From contig NZ_CP125957.1 in the NCBI RefSeq assembly GCF_030064125.1, positions 5,788,501-5,852,500 of the forward strand: a stretch of 64,000 bases of DNA, written 5' to 3'. The notes beneath the pieces are model-generated. The model was not told the origin of the DNA and did no database searches. It was given only the letters and a program-made list of their open reading frames with translations. Positions 1 through 12,367 of this stretch are shown here, piece by piece (position 1 is the first letter of the stretch; each line of letters begins with the position of its first letter). Source of the DNA: Pseudomonas sp. G2-4. Its GTDB lineage: Bacteria; Pseudomonadota; Gammaproteobacteria; Pseudomonadales; Pseudomonadaceae. Position numbers and translations under genes: made by a program.

Positions 1-55
1 GGGTTGGGCTACAAGTTTTAACCTGCAGCACAATGGCAAGTTGATAACACATCCT

Positions 56-148
56 GTGGCGAGGGAGCTTGCTCCCGCAGGGCTGCGAAGCAGACCCAAA
101 GAGGTTGCGACCGCTTCGCGCTCGAGCGGGAGCAAGCTCCCTCGCCAC
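56..148. repeat. REP doublet, family A
   Basis: Two inverted copies of a palindromic REP begin GTGGCGAGGGAGCTTGCTCC and face each other across a short variable centre, the layout of a REPIN. The same element recurs at 9094, 15538 and 17382. It lies in the spacer beyond the end of the epimerase-like gene. Such elements are non-coding and are mobilised in trans by RAYT transposases; none is encoded in this window. Confidence 0.9.
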
Positions 149-178
149 AGTGTTCACTCCAGCATTGTGCAGTTCATG

Positions 179-207
179 AAAAAGGCGCCTCGAAAGGCGC
201 CTTTTTT
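179..207. terminator. Bidirectional intrinsic terminator
   Basis: A perfect stem (AGGCGCCT / AGGCGCCT around CGAA) is flanked by an A-run on one side and six T on the other, so it can work on both strands. It starts four bases beyond the stop of the minus-strand epimerase-like gene and should end that transcript. Confidence 0.9.
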
Positions 208-210
208 CAT

Positions 211-1140
211 TCAGCGGCCCAGCAACCGCGCCAATCCCTCACTCATTGGTGTTTGCGGGGGAAAGTTGAAGCGCTCCAACAAACGACGATTGTTGGCCCG
301 GGAATGGCGGATGTCGCCAGAACGCGCCGGGCCATGGCTGATCGGCGGCAGGTCGCCGACCACCGCGGCCAGGGCCTGGAGCATCTGGTTGAGGGTCGTG
401 GCCTGGTTCCAGCCGACGTTCACCGCCCCCACTTCCACCTCAGGCTTCTCGATGGCTTGCACCAGCAAGTCCACCAAGTCTTCGACGTAGACAAAATCCC
501 GGGTCTGCTCACCATCGCCGAACACAGTGATCGGCAAGCCTTTCAGCGCCCGTTCGCTGAAGATGCTGATGACCCCGGAATACGGCGAGGACGGATCCTG
601 GCGCGGGCCGTAGATGTTGAAGAAGCGAAACACCACCGGTTCCAGCGCGTGCTGACGACGATAGAAGTCGAAGTAGAACTCGCTGGCCAGCTTATCCGAG
701 GCATAGGGTGTGAGCGGCGCCTTGGGGGTTTCTTCGTCGATGGACTCGCCTTCGCCATTGTTGCCGTAGACCGCTGCGCTGGAAGCGAACAGCACCCGCT
801 TTACACCGGCCTGGCGCATGGCTTCGCAGACATTCAGGGTACCGATGAAATTGCTCTGGTGCGTGCGCACCGGGTCGTCCACCGAGGCTTGTACCGAAGC
901 CACGGCGGCCAGGTGCGCCACGGCGCTGCAACCGGCCATGGCCCGGGCGACCAGCGCCGCATCGGCGACGTCGCCTTCGATCAGCTCGACAGCGGGGTTG
1001 TCCAGCGGCAGGTTGCTGCGCTTGCCGGTGGACAGGTCATCGAGGATGCGTACCGAATGTCCCTTGGCAAGCAGAGCGTCAGTCAGGTGCGAACCAATGA
1101 AACCCGCACCGCCGGTGATTAAAACAGGGCCTTCAGCCAT
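211..1140 (-). CDS. NAD-dependent epimerase/dehydratase (extended SDR, GalE-like)
   Basis: This 309-residue extended short-chain dehydrogenase probably oxidises and epimerises or dehydrates a nucleotide sugar in the cytoplasm. The NAD-binding glycine motif TGGAGFIG is at residues 9-16, and the catalytic pair is Y146 and K150 in YASDK, preceded by the conserved serines near 120. The FFNIYGPRQDP stretch is typical of UDP-sugar 4-epimerases and their relatives. The start overlaps the end of the upstream RmlD-like gene by 8 bases, so the two are translationally coupled. The exact sugar cannot be read from the sequence. No glycosyltransferases lie nearby, so this is not part of a visible O-antigen cluster. 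Confidence 0.85.
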   Translation of the reverse strand: MAEGPVLITGGAGFIGSHLTDALLAKGHSVRILDDLSTGKRSNLPLDNPAVELIEGDVADAALVARAMAGCSAVAHLAAVASVQASVDDPVRTHQSNFIGTLNVCEAMRQAGVKRVLFASSAAVYGNNGEGESIDEETPKAPLTPYASDKLASEFYFDFYRRQHALEPVVFRFFNIYGPRQDPSSPYSGVISIFSERALKGLPITVFGDGEQTRDFVYVEDLVDLLVQAIEKPEVEVGAVNVGWNQATTLNQMLQALAAVVGDLPPISHGPARSGDIRHSRANNRRLLERFNFPPQTPMSEGLARLLGR

Positions 1141-2017
1141 GACGATAAAACCTATCCAGTAAGCTCGGGAGCGCCGCGCGCCAGGCGCGGGGCTTGATCC
1201 CGAAAGTGTGCAGTATTTTCTTGCAGGCCAGTACCGCGTGCTGCGGCTCTTCCGCGGCGTCCGGCCGTGCAGCGTGAGCCTGGGGCGTGGGTGCCTCGAC
1301 CGCCAGGGGATGGAGGGCGCGGGCTTCGGTGAGGATCGCCTGGCCCAGGGCCAACGGCGTGGTCGCCTCGTGCCCGGCGTAATGGTAGGTGCCCCACAGC
1401 GGAGCGGCGCAATCGAGTTGCTTGAGTACGGAGATGATCACCCGTGCGGCATCGTCCACCGGCGTCGGATTGCCCCGACGGTCATCGGCCAGCAACAGCT
1501 CTTCGGGCTGTTCGGCCCGGGCCAGGAAACGTCCGAGAATGCCGTCGGCGCTGTCGTCCAGCAGCCAGCCGAAACGCAGCAGCACATGTTGCGGGCAGGT
1601 GGCGCGCACGCTTTGCTCGATCCGCCACAATGCCTGGCCACGCAGGCCCAGGGGCACGGGCTCGTCTTTTTCGCTGTAGGCGGTGGCACGGGAACCATCG
1701 AACACCCGATAGCTGGACGGTTGCAGCAAGACGATGTTGTGATGCTGGCACAGCTCGGCCAGGCGCTCGACAGCCCGCTCCTGGCTGGCCAGGCGCGGCT
1801 CGCTGACGGCCTCGGCCTGGAACCAGTCGAAGTAGTACGCCAGGTTGATCAAGGCGTCCGGCCGGGTGTCGTCGAGCAACTGAGTCAGGCTCGCGGCATC
1901 CCAACCGTCTTCGGGGGGGCGGGGGGCAAGAAAACCGATGTCTTCTTCTGCACCGAGGCGAATCAGCGCCTGCCCGAGGGCATTCCCGCCGCCCAGTAAC
2001 ATAAGGCGCATTCGCAT
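1133..2017 (-). CDS. RmlD-like sugar nucleotide-binding protein, probably lacking the catalytic Tyr-Lys pair
   Basis: The protein has about 294 residues from the chosen ATG at 2017. An upstream ATG at 2092 would add 25 residues that do not fit the fold, whose Rossmann glycine motif GGGNALG begins near residue 9. The segment SSYRVFDG followed by a YSEKDEPVPLG stretch matches the RmlD (dTDP-4-dehydrorhamnose reductase) family. By my hand alignment, the positions that hold the YxxxK catalytic residues in RmlD are R126 and L130. It may therefore bind a nucleotide sugar or act as a partner subunit without reducing it. It precedes and overlaps the epimerase-like gene. The loss of catalytic residues rests on alignment by eye. 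Confidence 0.7.
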   Translation of the reverse strand: MRMRLMLLGGGNALGQALIRLGAEEDIGFLAPRPPEDGWDAASLTQLLDDTRPDALINLAYYFDWFQAEAVSEPRLASQERAVERLAELCQHHNIVLLQPSSYRVFDGSRATAYSEKDEPVPLGLRGQALWRIEQSVRATCPQHVLLRFGWLLDDSADGILGRFLARAEQPEELLLADDRRGNPTPVDDAARVIISVLKQLDCAAPLWGTYHYAGHEATTPLALGQAILTEARALHPLAVEAPTPQAHAARPDAAEEPQHAVLACKKILHTFGIKPRAWRAALPSLLDRFYRHG

Positions 2018-2160
2018 AAAGTCAGCAGGCCCAGTCTGTTGGCACAAGAATTTGGTCGACAACGCCCGCAGGCGTTGTCGGAATCGTTGCATTTTGCGGG
2101 TTTAGTGCGCAACCGTCATCCGTAAAGTGTGGATCCGGCATTTGCGTTGTCCTTTATGGC

Positions 2161-2250
2161 CTCTTCGCGAGCAGGCTCGCTCCCACAGGTGACGGGTTTC
2201 TTCAGATGAAATGCGATCAAATGTGGGAGCGAGCCTGCTCGCGATGAGGC
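2161..2250. repeat. REP doublet, family B
   Basis: Two inverted copies of a second REP family (core TGTGGGAGCGAGCCTGCTCG) lie about 35 bases apart in the divergent spacer between the RmlD-like gene and lhr. Related copies are at 6652, 6861 and 13370. The core differs clearly from family A. Confidence 0.88.
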
Positions 2251-2318
2251 CCTGACAGGCGACAGAGGTCTCAGACGATACTTGCATCCTCCCCTCCTCG
2301 CCCGCATAAACTGCCCCC

Positions 2319-6638
<4,320 letters not shown>

Positions 6639-6651
6639 GGGTGTCTGGACG

Positions 6652-6752
6652 GGCCTCATCGCGAGCAAGCTCGCTCCCACAGTGAACTGTGGTGAACGCA
6701 ATTTTGCAGCCACCGAAGATCCCCTGTGGGAGCGAGCTTGCTCGCGATGAGG
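6652..6752. repeat. REP doublet, family B
   Basis: Inverted family B REPs lie directly after lhr (left copy about 6655-6681, right copy about 6725-6751). The right copy and the sequence beyond it are repeated at 6811-6950, where the left partner is missing. Confidence 0.85.
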
Positions 6753-6950
6753 TCATCAGCCCCCACCATAAACCTGATCCATTATTGAGATTGATCAGGC
6801 CCCCATCCTCTCCCACAGTTGAACTGTGGTGAACGCAATTTTTGCAGCCACCGAAGATCCCCTGTGGGAGCGAGCTTGCTCGCGATGAGGTCATCAGCCC
6901 CCACCATAAACCTGATCCATTATTGAGATTGATCAGGCACCCCATCCTCT
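6675..6950. repeat. Tandem duplication of about 138 bp
   Basis: The segment 6675-6810 is repeated almost exactly at 6811-6950, differing mainly by single-base indels in short runs. Each unit holds one family B REP and the last dozen codons and stop of the mechanosensitive channel gene; the copy nearer lhr is a non-coding relic of that gene end. The junction has short homology (CTCCC), as expected for slippage or unequal exchange. Confidence 0.9.
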
Positions 6951-9007
6951 TCCCTCGGTTCCTCCACCAACCGTCGCGGCAACATCACCTGCTGTGGATA
7001 AGTCTGCGCAAAATGCACCGCCGGGGCGTTATCCACAAGCTTCTTCAAGCGCTGGTTGAACGCCCGGCTCACCGCATACTGACCTCCCGACACCGTGCGG
7101 AACTGCGCCGTGAGCACCACGCCGTTGAGGTCCATCTTGTCCACGCCGAACACATCCAGCGGCCCTTGCAGGTTGAACTTGAGGAACGGGTCTTCGGAGA
7201 TCGAGCGCCCGGCTTCGCGAATCAGCTCGATGGCCTGGTCCACGTCGGTGTCATAGGTGAACTGCACGGAGAAGAACGCGAAGGCAAATTGTCGGGATTG
7301 GTTGGTCACGGCCTTGATCTGGCCGAACGGCACCGAATGCACGAAGCCCTTGCCGTCGCGCAGGCGCAGGGTGCGGATGGTCAGTCCCTCGACGGTCCCG
7401 GCATGGCCGGAGTCGAGCACCACCCAGTCGCCGATGGACAGCGTGTCCTCGATGATGATGAACAGCCCGGTGATCACGTCCTGCACCAGTTGCTGCGAAC
7501 CGAAACCGATCGCCAACCCCACCACCCCGGCACCGGCCAGCAACGGCGCGACGTTGATGCCCAGGTTGGCCATGGTGGTGATCGCGCAGATCACCACCAG
7601 GATGATTTTCGCCGCATTGCGCAGCAGCGGCAGGATGGTCTTGATCCGGGTGCTGGGCTGGCGAGCCCCACGTTTGTTCAGGGGTGGTTTCAAGGCTTCC
7701 TGGATCGCGGTGTCGAGCACCACCCAGGTGAGCCAGGTCATCAGGAAAATCAGGCCGATGCGGCTCAAGGAATCACTGATCGCCCTGCCTATGGCATTGC
7801 GCGAGGCGAACTCGAACAGCGAAATCCCCCAGATCCGTCCGAGGATTTCAATGAACGCCACTGCCATGGCGATCCGCAACAACGCATGCAGCAAGCTCAA
7901 CAGGCGGCCCTTATAGGCGCTGCTACGCTGGATGGCCTCGGCCTTGGGCGACTTGAAGATGTGCTGGAACACCGTGCTGAGGAACACCATCGCAATCAGC
8001 AGGATCGTGGTGAACAGCGCGCAGCGCAGGGCCTTCTGGTTGTCTTCGCCAACGCCAATCAGGCTTACCGCCGAGACCAACACCATCAACAGGATCGGCC
8101 AGTACCAAAGCCCGGAAAAGATCCGCAGCGACTCCTGCAGGGCTGGCTGCTTCAAACGCTGGGCCAGCGGTCGGTTGCGGATCAGGTGCGCCACCGGCCG
8201 GCGCAGGCGAATCACCAGCCAGCCGAAGATCACCGAGGCGAACAAGCCGGTGAATACCGCGATACTGCTGGTGATGTTGCCGCCCAGTTGCCGGGCGATC
8301 TGCGGGCTGGTCAGGGCATCGCTGAGGGCGGCGAGAAAGCCGATCATGAACAGCGGCCTGGGGCTCAGGCGACGGATCATCGCCACTGCCCGGCGTTTGT
8401 GGCCGACGTTGAACATCACGATCACGCACAGCAGCACCGACGTGGAGAAGATGCCGCTGCTGGTGGCGTAGGCGAAACACAGCGCCAAGGCACGCCCCAC
8501 CGAGACTTGGAGGAAATGGCTGACGTACAGGGTCAGCGGCAGGCAGACCAGTGCCGGTACGGTATAGGGCAGCAGGTAACCGAGCAGGTCCCGGACCCGC
8601 TGGCGGCTGCGTAGCCAGCGGCGCGGGCCCAGGTGTCGCACCAGCAGCCGCGCCGCAGTCCAGATCAAGGCAAAAGCCCCGATCCAGACGCTCGATAACA
8701 ACAGGAAGTCCCCCGCCACCCGCCAGGATGAACGGGAGGTCTGGTCCACCAGGCGGTCCACCTCATCCGCCGCCCGATCCGCCCGCAAGCGCCAGGCATC
8801 CACCAGGCTCTGGTTGAGGTCGAGTTTGTCCTGGACGTCGTCGATGCTCGAACTGATGGCGCCCAACAAGCCGCCCTGCACCAGCGGCTCGGGTTCGGCG
8901 GGGGCCTCACTGGGTTTCGAGGTGCCGGGAATAGCGGCGGTCCCGTAGGCACTGGTGCCGGTCAGCGCCAGCAACACCAAAAGGAATGCGGTACTCAATC
9001 GAGACAA
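6920..9007 (-). CDS. MscS-family mechanosensitive ion channel (YbiO/MscM-like)
   Basis: This large inner-membrane channel protein of about 695 residues opens under membrane tension and releases solutes during osmotic downshock. A hydrophobic signal-peptide-like start is followed by a periplasmic segment, several membrane helices, and the MscS pore and beta domain near residues 480-570 (GLAIGFGSQQLVQD, then FIIIEDTLSIGDWV). I chose a TTG start at 9007 because AAGGAG lies nine bases upstream; the open frame continues to a GTG at 9025 that has no ribosome site. The size resembles E. coli YbiO. The last dozen codons lie in the tandem duplication at 6675-6950. Confidence 0.87.
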   Translation of the reverse strand: MSRLSTAFLLVLLALTGTSAYGTAAIPGTSKPSEAPAEPEPLVQGGLLGAISSSIDDVQDKLDLNQSLVDAWRLRADRAADEVDRLVDQTSRSSWRVAGDFLLLSSVWIGAFALIWTAARLLVRHLGPRRWLRSRQRVRDLLGYLLPYTVPALVCLPLTLYVSHFLQVSVGRALALCFAYATSSGIFSTSVLLCVIVMFNVGHKRRAVAMIRRLSPRPLFMIGFLAALSDALTSPQIARQLGGNITSSIAVFTGLFASVIFGWLVIRLRRPVAHLIRNRPLAQRLKQPALQESLRIFSGLWYWPILLMVLVSAVSLIGVGEDNQKALRCALFTTILLIAMVFLSTVFQHIFKSPKAEAIQRSSAYKGRLLSLLHALLRIAMAVAFIEILGRIWGISLFEFASRNAIGRAISDSLSRIGLIFLMTWLTWVVLDTAIQEALKPPLNKRGARQPSTRIKTILPLLRNAAKIILVVICAITTMANLGINVAPLLAGAGVVGLAIGFGSQQLVQDVITGLFIIIEDTLSIGDWVVLDSGHAGTVEGLTIRTLRLRDGKGFVHSVPFGQIKAVTNQSRQFAFAFFSVQFTYDTDVDQAIELIREAGRSISEDPFLKFNLQGPLDVFGVDKMDLNGVVLTAQFRTVSGGQYAVSRAFNQRLKKLVDNAPAVHFAQTYPQQVMLPRRLVEEPREEDGVPDQSQ

Positions 9008-9093
9008 AACGCGAGGCTCCTTCACACAGGTTCGGTAAGGAACTGATCAATTATGGGCCGGCAAGTTCGCCCGCAAGACCAATACCAAACCCC

Positions 9094-9182
9094 GTGGCGA
9101 GGGAGCTTGCTCCCGCTGGGCTGCGCAGCAGCCCCAAAACAGGGCCGCTGCGCGCCCCAGCGGGAGCAAGCTCCCTCGCCAC
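9094..9182. repeat. REP doublet, family A
   Basis: Two inverted family A REPs lie about 40 bases apart in the 330-base divergent spacer between the channel gene and the DUF72 operon. The rest of that spacer shows nothing else I can name; the operon promoter must lie between 9183 and 9325. Confidence 0.9.
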
Positions 9183-9336
9183 AAAAAACAAAAGTGCTCT
9201 CCCTCATGTGGGAATACCCCCTCCCCACAATGACCGCCCCGCCCCCACCGCCGGTAAGCCCATCGAAACTTTCCACGCCCCCCGGCAGTCATCACAAAAC
9301 ACAGGCTGCACGAGGTCATTGGCACGGGAGGGACAC

Positions 9337-10263
9337 ATGACGGCGATACACATTGGCATTTCCGGTTGGCGTTACACGCCCTGGCGGGGGGATTTCTACC
9401 CCAAGGGCCTGCCCCAGAAGCGGGAATTGCAATTTGCCTCGCGAGCGGTCAACAGCATCGAAATCAATGGATCGTTCTACGCCCTGCAACGCCCCGAGCG
9501 GTATGCCCAGTGGTACGCCGAAACGCCGCCCGGCTTCGTGTTCAGCGTCAAGGCCCCGCGTTTCATCACCCACATCAAGCGCCTGCGGGATATCCGCAAG
9601 CCGCTGGCCAACTTCTTCGCCTCCGGCGTGCTGGAGCTCAAGGAAAAACTGGGGGCGATCCTCTGGCAGTTTCCTCCCAGCTTCAAATTCGACCCAGAGC
9701 TGTTCGAAGACTTTCTCAAGCAACTGCCCCACGACACCGAAGGCGCTGCCGCCCTGGCCGGTGAGCACGAACCGCGCCTGGACGGCCACGCCAGCACCAA
9801 GACCGATAAAAAACGCCCGCTGCGCCATGCCGTCGAAATCCGTCATGAGAGTTTCATCGACCCGGACTTCATCACCTTGCTCAAGCGCTACGACATCGCC
9901 CTGGTGATCGCCGATACCGCCGGCAAGTGGCCCTATCGCGAAGACGTCACCAGTGATTTCGTCTACCTGCGCCTGCACGGCGCCGAGGAGCTGTACGCCA
10001 GTGGTTATACCGACGCGGCGTTGAAACGCTGGGGCGACCGGATCGAAGCCTGGAGCCACGGCAAGCAGCCCGCCGACGCCCACCTGATCGACCCGAAAAA
10101 GAAACCCCGGGCGCGCAAGAGCCGGGAAGTGTTCTGCTATTTCGACAATGACATCAAAGTCCGCGCGCCCTATGACGCGCGCCACTTGCTGGAGCACTTC
10201 GACCTGGACAAGGACCTCGCCACCACACCCGGTGAGCGCCCGGCCGAGGGAGTATTGCCATGA
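9337..10263 (+). CDS. DUF72 (YecE-like) protein
   Basis: A 308-residue cytoplasmic protein of the DUF72/YecE family, predicted to have a TIM-barrel fold and of unknown biochemical role. Family signatures seen are the start IGISGWRYTPWRGDFYP, then EINGSFYALQ, the SVKAPRFITH segment and the VYLRLHGAEELY segment. The ATG at 9337 follows a GGGAGGG ribosome site; the open frame upstream to 8986 is REP sequence and not coding. Its stop overlaps the next start (ATGA), so it is coupled to the EEP phosphatase gene and heads a four-gene operon with clsB and ybhN. That context hints at a link to envelope lipids, which is inference. Confidence 0.88.
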   Translation: MTAIHIGISGWRYTPWRGDFYPKGLPQKRELQFASRAVNSIEINGSFYALQRPERYAQWYAETPPGFVFSVKAPRFITHIKRLRDIRKPLANFFASGVLELKEKLGAILWQFPPSFKFDPELFEDFLKQLPHDTEGAAALAGEHEPRLDGHASTKTDKKRPLRHAVEIRHESFIDPDFITLLKRYDIALVIADTAGKWPYREDVTSDFVYLRLHGAEELYASGYTDAALKRWGDRIEAWSHGKQPADAHLIDPKKKPRARKSREVFCYFDNDIKVRAPYDARHLLEHFDLDKDLATTPGERPAEGVLP

Positions 10264-11072
10264 GCATTCCAGAATCCACCGAAGCGACCCACGATCCGAC
10301 CCAGCACCTGGCCCAGGACGTCGAGCGGATCAACCGTTTCACCGTGCTGACGGTCAACACCCACAAGGGCTTCACCGCCCTGAACCGGCGTTTCATCCTC
10401 CCGGAACTGCGCGAAGCAGTGCGCAGCGTGTCCGCCGATGTCGTGTTCTTGCAGGAAGTGCACGGCACCCATGAACACCACCCCCAGCGCTACAACAATT
10501 GGCCGAGCATGCCGCAATACGAATTCCTCGCCGACAGCCTCTGGCCGCAATTCGCCTACGGGCGCAATGCGGTATACCCGGCGGGCGATCACGGCAATGC
10601 GCTGTTGTCGAAATTCCAGATCATCCGCCACGACAACATCGACATGTCCATCAGCGGCCATGAAACCCGCGGCATGCTCCACAGCGTGCTGCGTCTGCCG
10701 GGCAGCGACGGGCTGGAAATCCATGCCATTTGCGTGCACCTGGGGTTGCGCGAAGGTCATCGCGTCGAGCAACTGAAACTGCTTGGCCAGCGTTTGAGTG
10801 AACTGCCGCCCGAGGCGCCGGTGATCGTCGCCGGGGACTTCAATGACTGGCGCGGCAAGGCCAGTGAGTTGCTCGAGCCCTGTGGCCTGCGGGAAGTGTT
10901 CGCCGAACAGCTGGGCAAGCCGGCCCGCAGCTTCCCAGCACGCCTGCCGATTCTGCGCCTGGACCGCATCTACGTGCGCAACCTCAAGGCCCATCACCCC
11001 AAAGTGTTGAGCGTACGCCCCTGGTCGCACCTGTCCGACCATGCACCGCTGTCGGTGGAGATTGAATTATGA
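10260..11072 (+). CDS. Endonuclease/exonuclease/phosphatase family protein (YbhP-like)
   Basis: This 270-residue protein has the EEP metal-dependent phosphodiesterase fold. Visible signatures are VFLQEVHG near residue 62 (metal-binding Glu), GDFNDW near 196 and the C-terminal SDHAPL (catalytic His near 264). It has no clear signal peptide. In E. coli the relative ybhP sits with ybhO (clsB) and ybhN in the same order as here, so a role in phospholipid turnover is plausible but the substrate is unknown. ATGA overlaps join it to both neighbours, which implies strict co-translation. Confidence 0.88.
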   Translation: MSIPESTEATHDPTQHLAQDVERINRFTVLTVNTHKGFTALNRRFILPELREAVRSVSADVVFLQEVHGTHEHHPQRYNNWPSMPQYEFLADSLWPQFAYGRNAVYPAGDHGNALLSKFQIIRHDNIDMSISGHETRGMLHSVLRLPGSDGLEIHAICVHLGLREGHRVEQLKLLGQRLSELPPEAPVIVAGDFNDWRGKASELLEPCGLREVFAEQLGKPARSFPARLPILRLDRIYVRNLKAHHPKVLSVRPWSHLSDHAPLSVEIEL

Positions 11073-12367
11073 GCGCGACGATGGACAAGGCGACGGTGGA
11101 ACAGATCGAGGTTCCGCCCACCGAGGGCAATCCGGCGCTGACCGATATCGAATACGGCTGGCACGGCAATAACCGCGTCACGCTGCTGGAAAACGGCGAG
11201 GAATATTTCCCCCGGGTTTTCGAAGCCATTCGCCGCGCCGAGAGCGAAATTCTGCTGGAGACCTTCATCCTGTTCGAGGACAAGGTCGGCAACGAACTGC
11301 GCGACCTCTTGGTGGATGCCGCCCACCGCGGCGTACGCATCACCGTCAGCCTCGACGGCTTCGGCTGCGGTGAGCTGACCACCGAATTCCTGGCGTCGTT
11401 GAGCGGCGCCGGCGTGCGCCTGCAAATGTTCGATCCCGCCCCCCGGCACTTGGGGTTTCGCACCAACTGGTTCCGGCGCCTGCACCGCAAGATCGTGGTG
11501 GTGGACGGGGTGATTGCGTTTATCGGCGGGATCAATTTTTCCGCTGATCACCTGGGTGATTTCGGCCCCGAGGCCAAGCAAGATTACTCCGTGGAGATCA
11601 AAGGCCCGGCGGTGGTGGATATCCATCACTTCGCGCTGTTGCAGAGCGGCCGGCCTTCGCGGGCCAAATACTGGTGGCAACGGCGCCGCAGCCGTCGCAA
11701 CGAGCTGGCTTTCAACGATCATGACGGCCAGGTGCGCCTGGTCTATCGCGACAACCACGAGCATCAGACCGACATCGAAGAGGTCTACCTGCAAGTACTG
11801 CGCAGCGCCCAGCGGCGTGTGGTGATCGCCAATGCCTATTTCTTCCCTGGCTACCGGTTGCTGCGGGAAATCCGTAATGCGGCCCGGCGTGGCGTAGAGG
11901 TGCGGCTGATTCTGCAGGGCCAGCCGGACATGATGATCGCCAAGCTCGCGGCGCGGATGCTTTACAACTACCTGCTCAAAGCCGGCGTGGTGATCTACGA
12001 ATACTGCGAGCGCCCGTTGCACGGCAAAGTCGCGTTGGTGGATGAGGATTGGAGCACCGTCGGCTCGAGCAACCTCGACCCGCTGAGCCTGTCCCTGAAC
12101 CTGGAAGCCAACGTGCTGATCCGTGACCGGGGATTCAATCGCGAACTGTTCCAGCGTCTCGATCATCTGAGCCGCAACCACTGCACCGTCATGCCTGAGA
12201 ATCAAGCCCCCCGGGGCCTGCTGTGGCGCATGACCATCGGTTTCATGGTGTTCCACTTCTTGCGCCACTTTCCGGCCTGGGCCGGCTGGCTGCCGGCCCA
12301 TAAACCACGTCTGAAACCTTTTTCGCCGCCGACGGCGGTTCGGAGCGAACCCCATGAACCACTCTGA
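11069..12367 (+). CDS. clsB: Cardiolipin synthase B (phospholipase D superfamily)
   Basis: A 432-residue enzyme that joins phosphatidyl groups to make cardiolipin at the inner membrane. Both HKD motifs are intact: HRKIVVVDG from about residue 139 and HGKVALVDE from about residue 318, each followed by the usual GG or GSSN segment (FIGGINFS, VGSSNLD). There is no N-terminal pair of membrane helices, which separates ClsB from ClsA; a basic C-terminal tail may aid membrane binding. The start overlaps the EEP stop by 4 bases and the end overlaps ybhN by 14 bases. E. coli ClsB is known to use phosphatidylglycerol and other headgroup donors. Confidence 0.92.
   Translation: MSATMDKATVEQIEVPPTEGNPALTDIEYGWHGNNRVTLLENGEEYFPRVFEAIRRAESEILLETFILFEDKVGNELRDLLVDAAHRGVRITVSLDGFGCGELTTEFLASLSGAGVRLQMFDPAPRHLGFRTNWFRRLHRKIVVVDGVIAFIGGINFSADHLGDFGPEAKQDYSVEIKGPAVVDIHHFALLQSGRPSRAKYWWQRRRSRRNELAFNDHDGQVRLVYRDNHEHQTDIEEVYLQVLRSAQRRVVIANAYFFPGYRLLREIRNAARRGVEVRLILQGQPDMMIAKLAARMLYNYLLKAGVVIYEYCERPLHGKVALVDEDWSTVGSSNLDPLSLSLNLEANVLIRDRGFNRELFQRLDHLSRNHCTVMPENQAPRGLLWRMTIGFMVFHFLRHFPAWAGWLPAHKPRLKPFSPPTAVRSEPHEPL

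Noticed and set aside
6842..8614. Long plus-strand open frame over the channel gene
   Set aside because: It is antisense to the MscS-type gene and starts inside REP sequence; the translation is rich in His, Gln and Arg, as shadows of GC-rich genes often are.
8986..9336. N-terminal extension of the DUF72 protein to 8986
   Set aside because: The added 117 codons cross the REP doublet and the start of the divergent channel gene; the ATG at 9337 has a good ribosome site and matches the family start.
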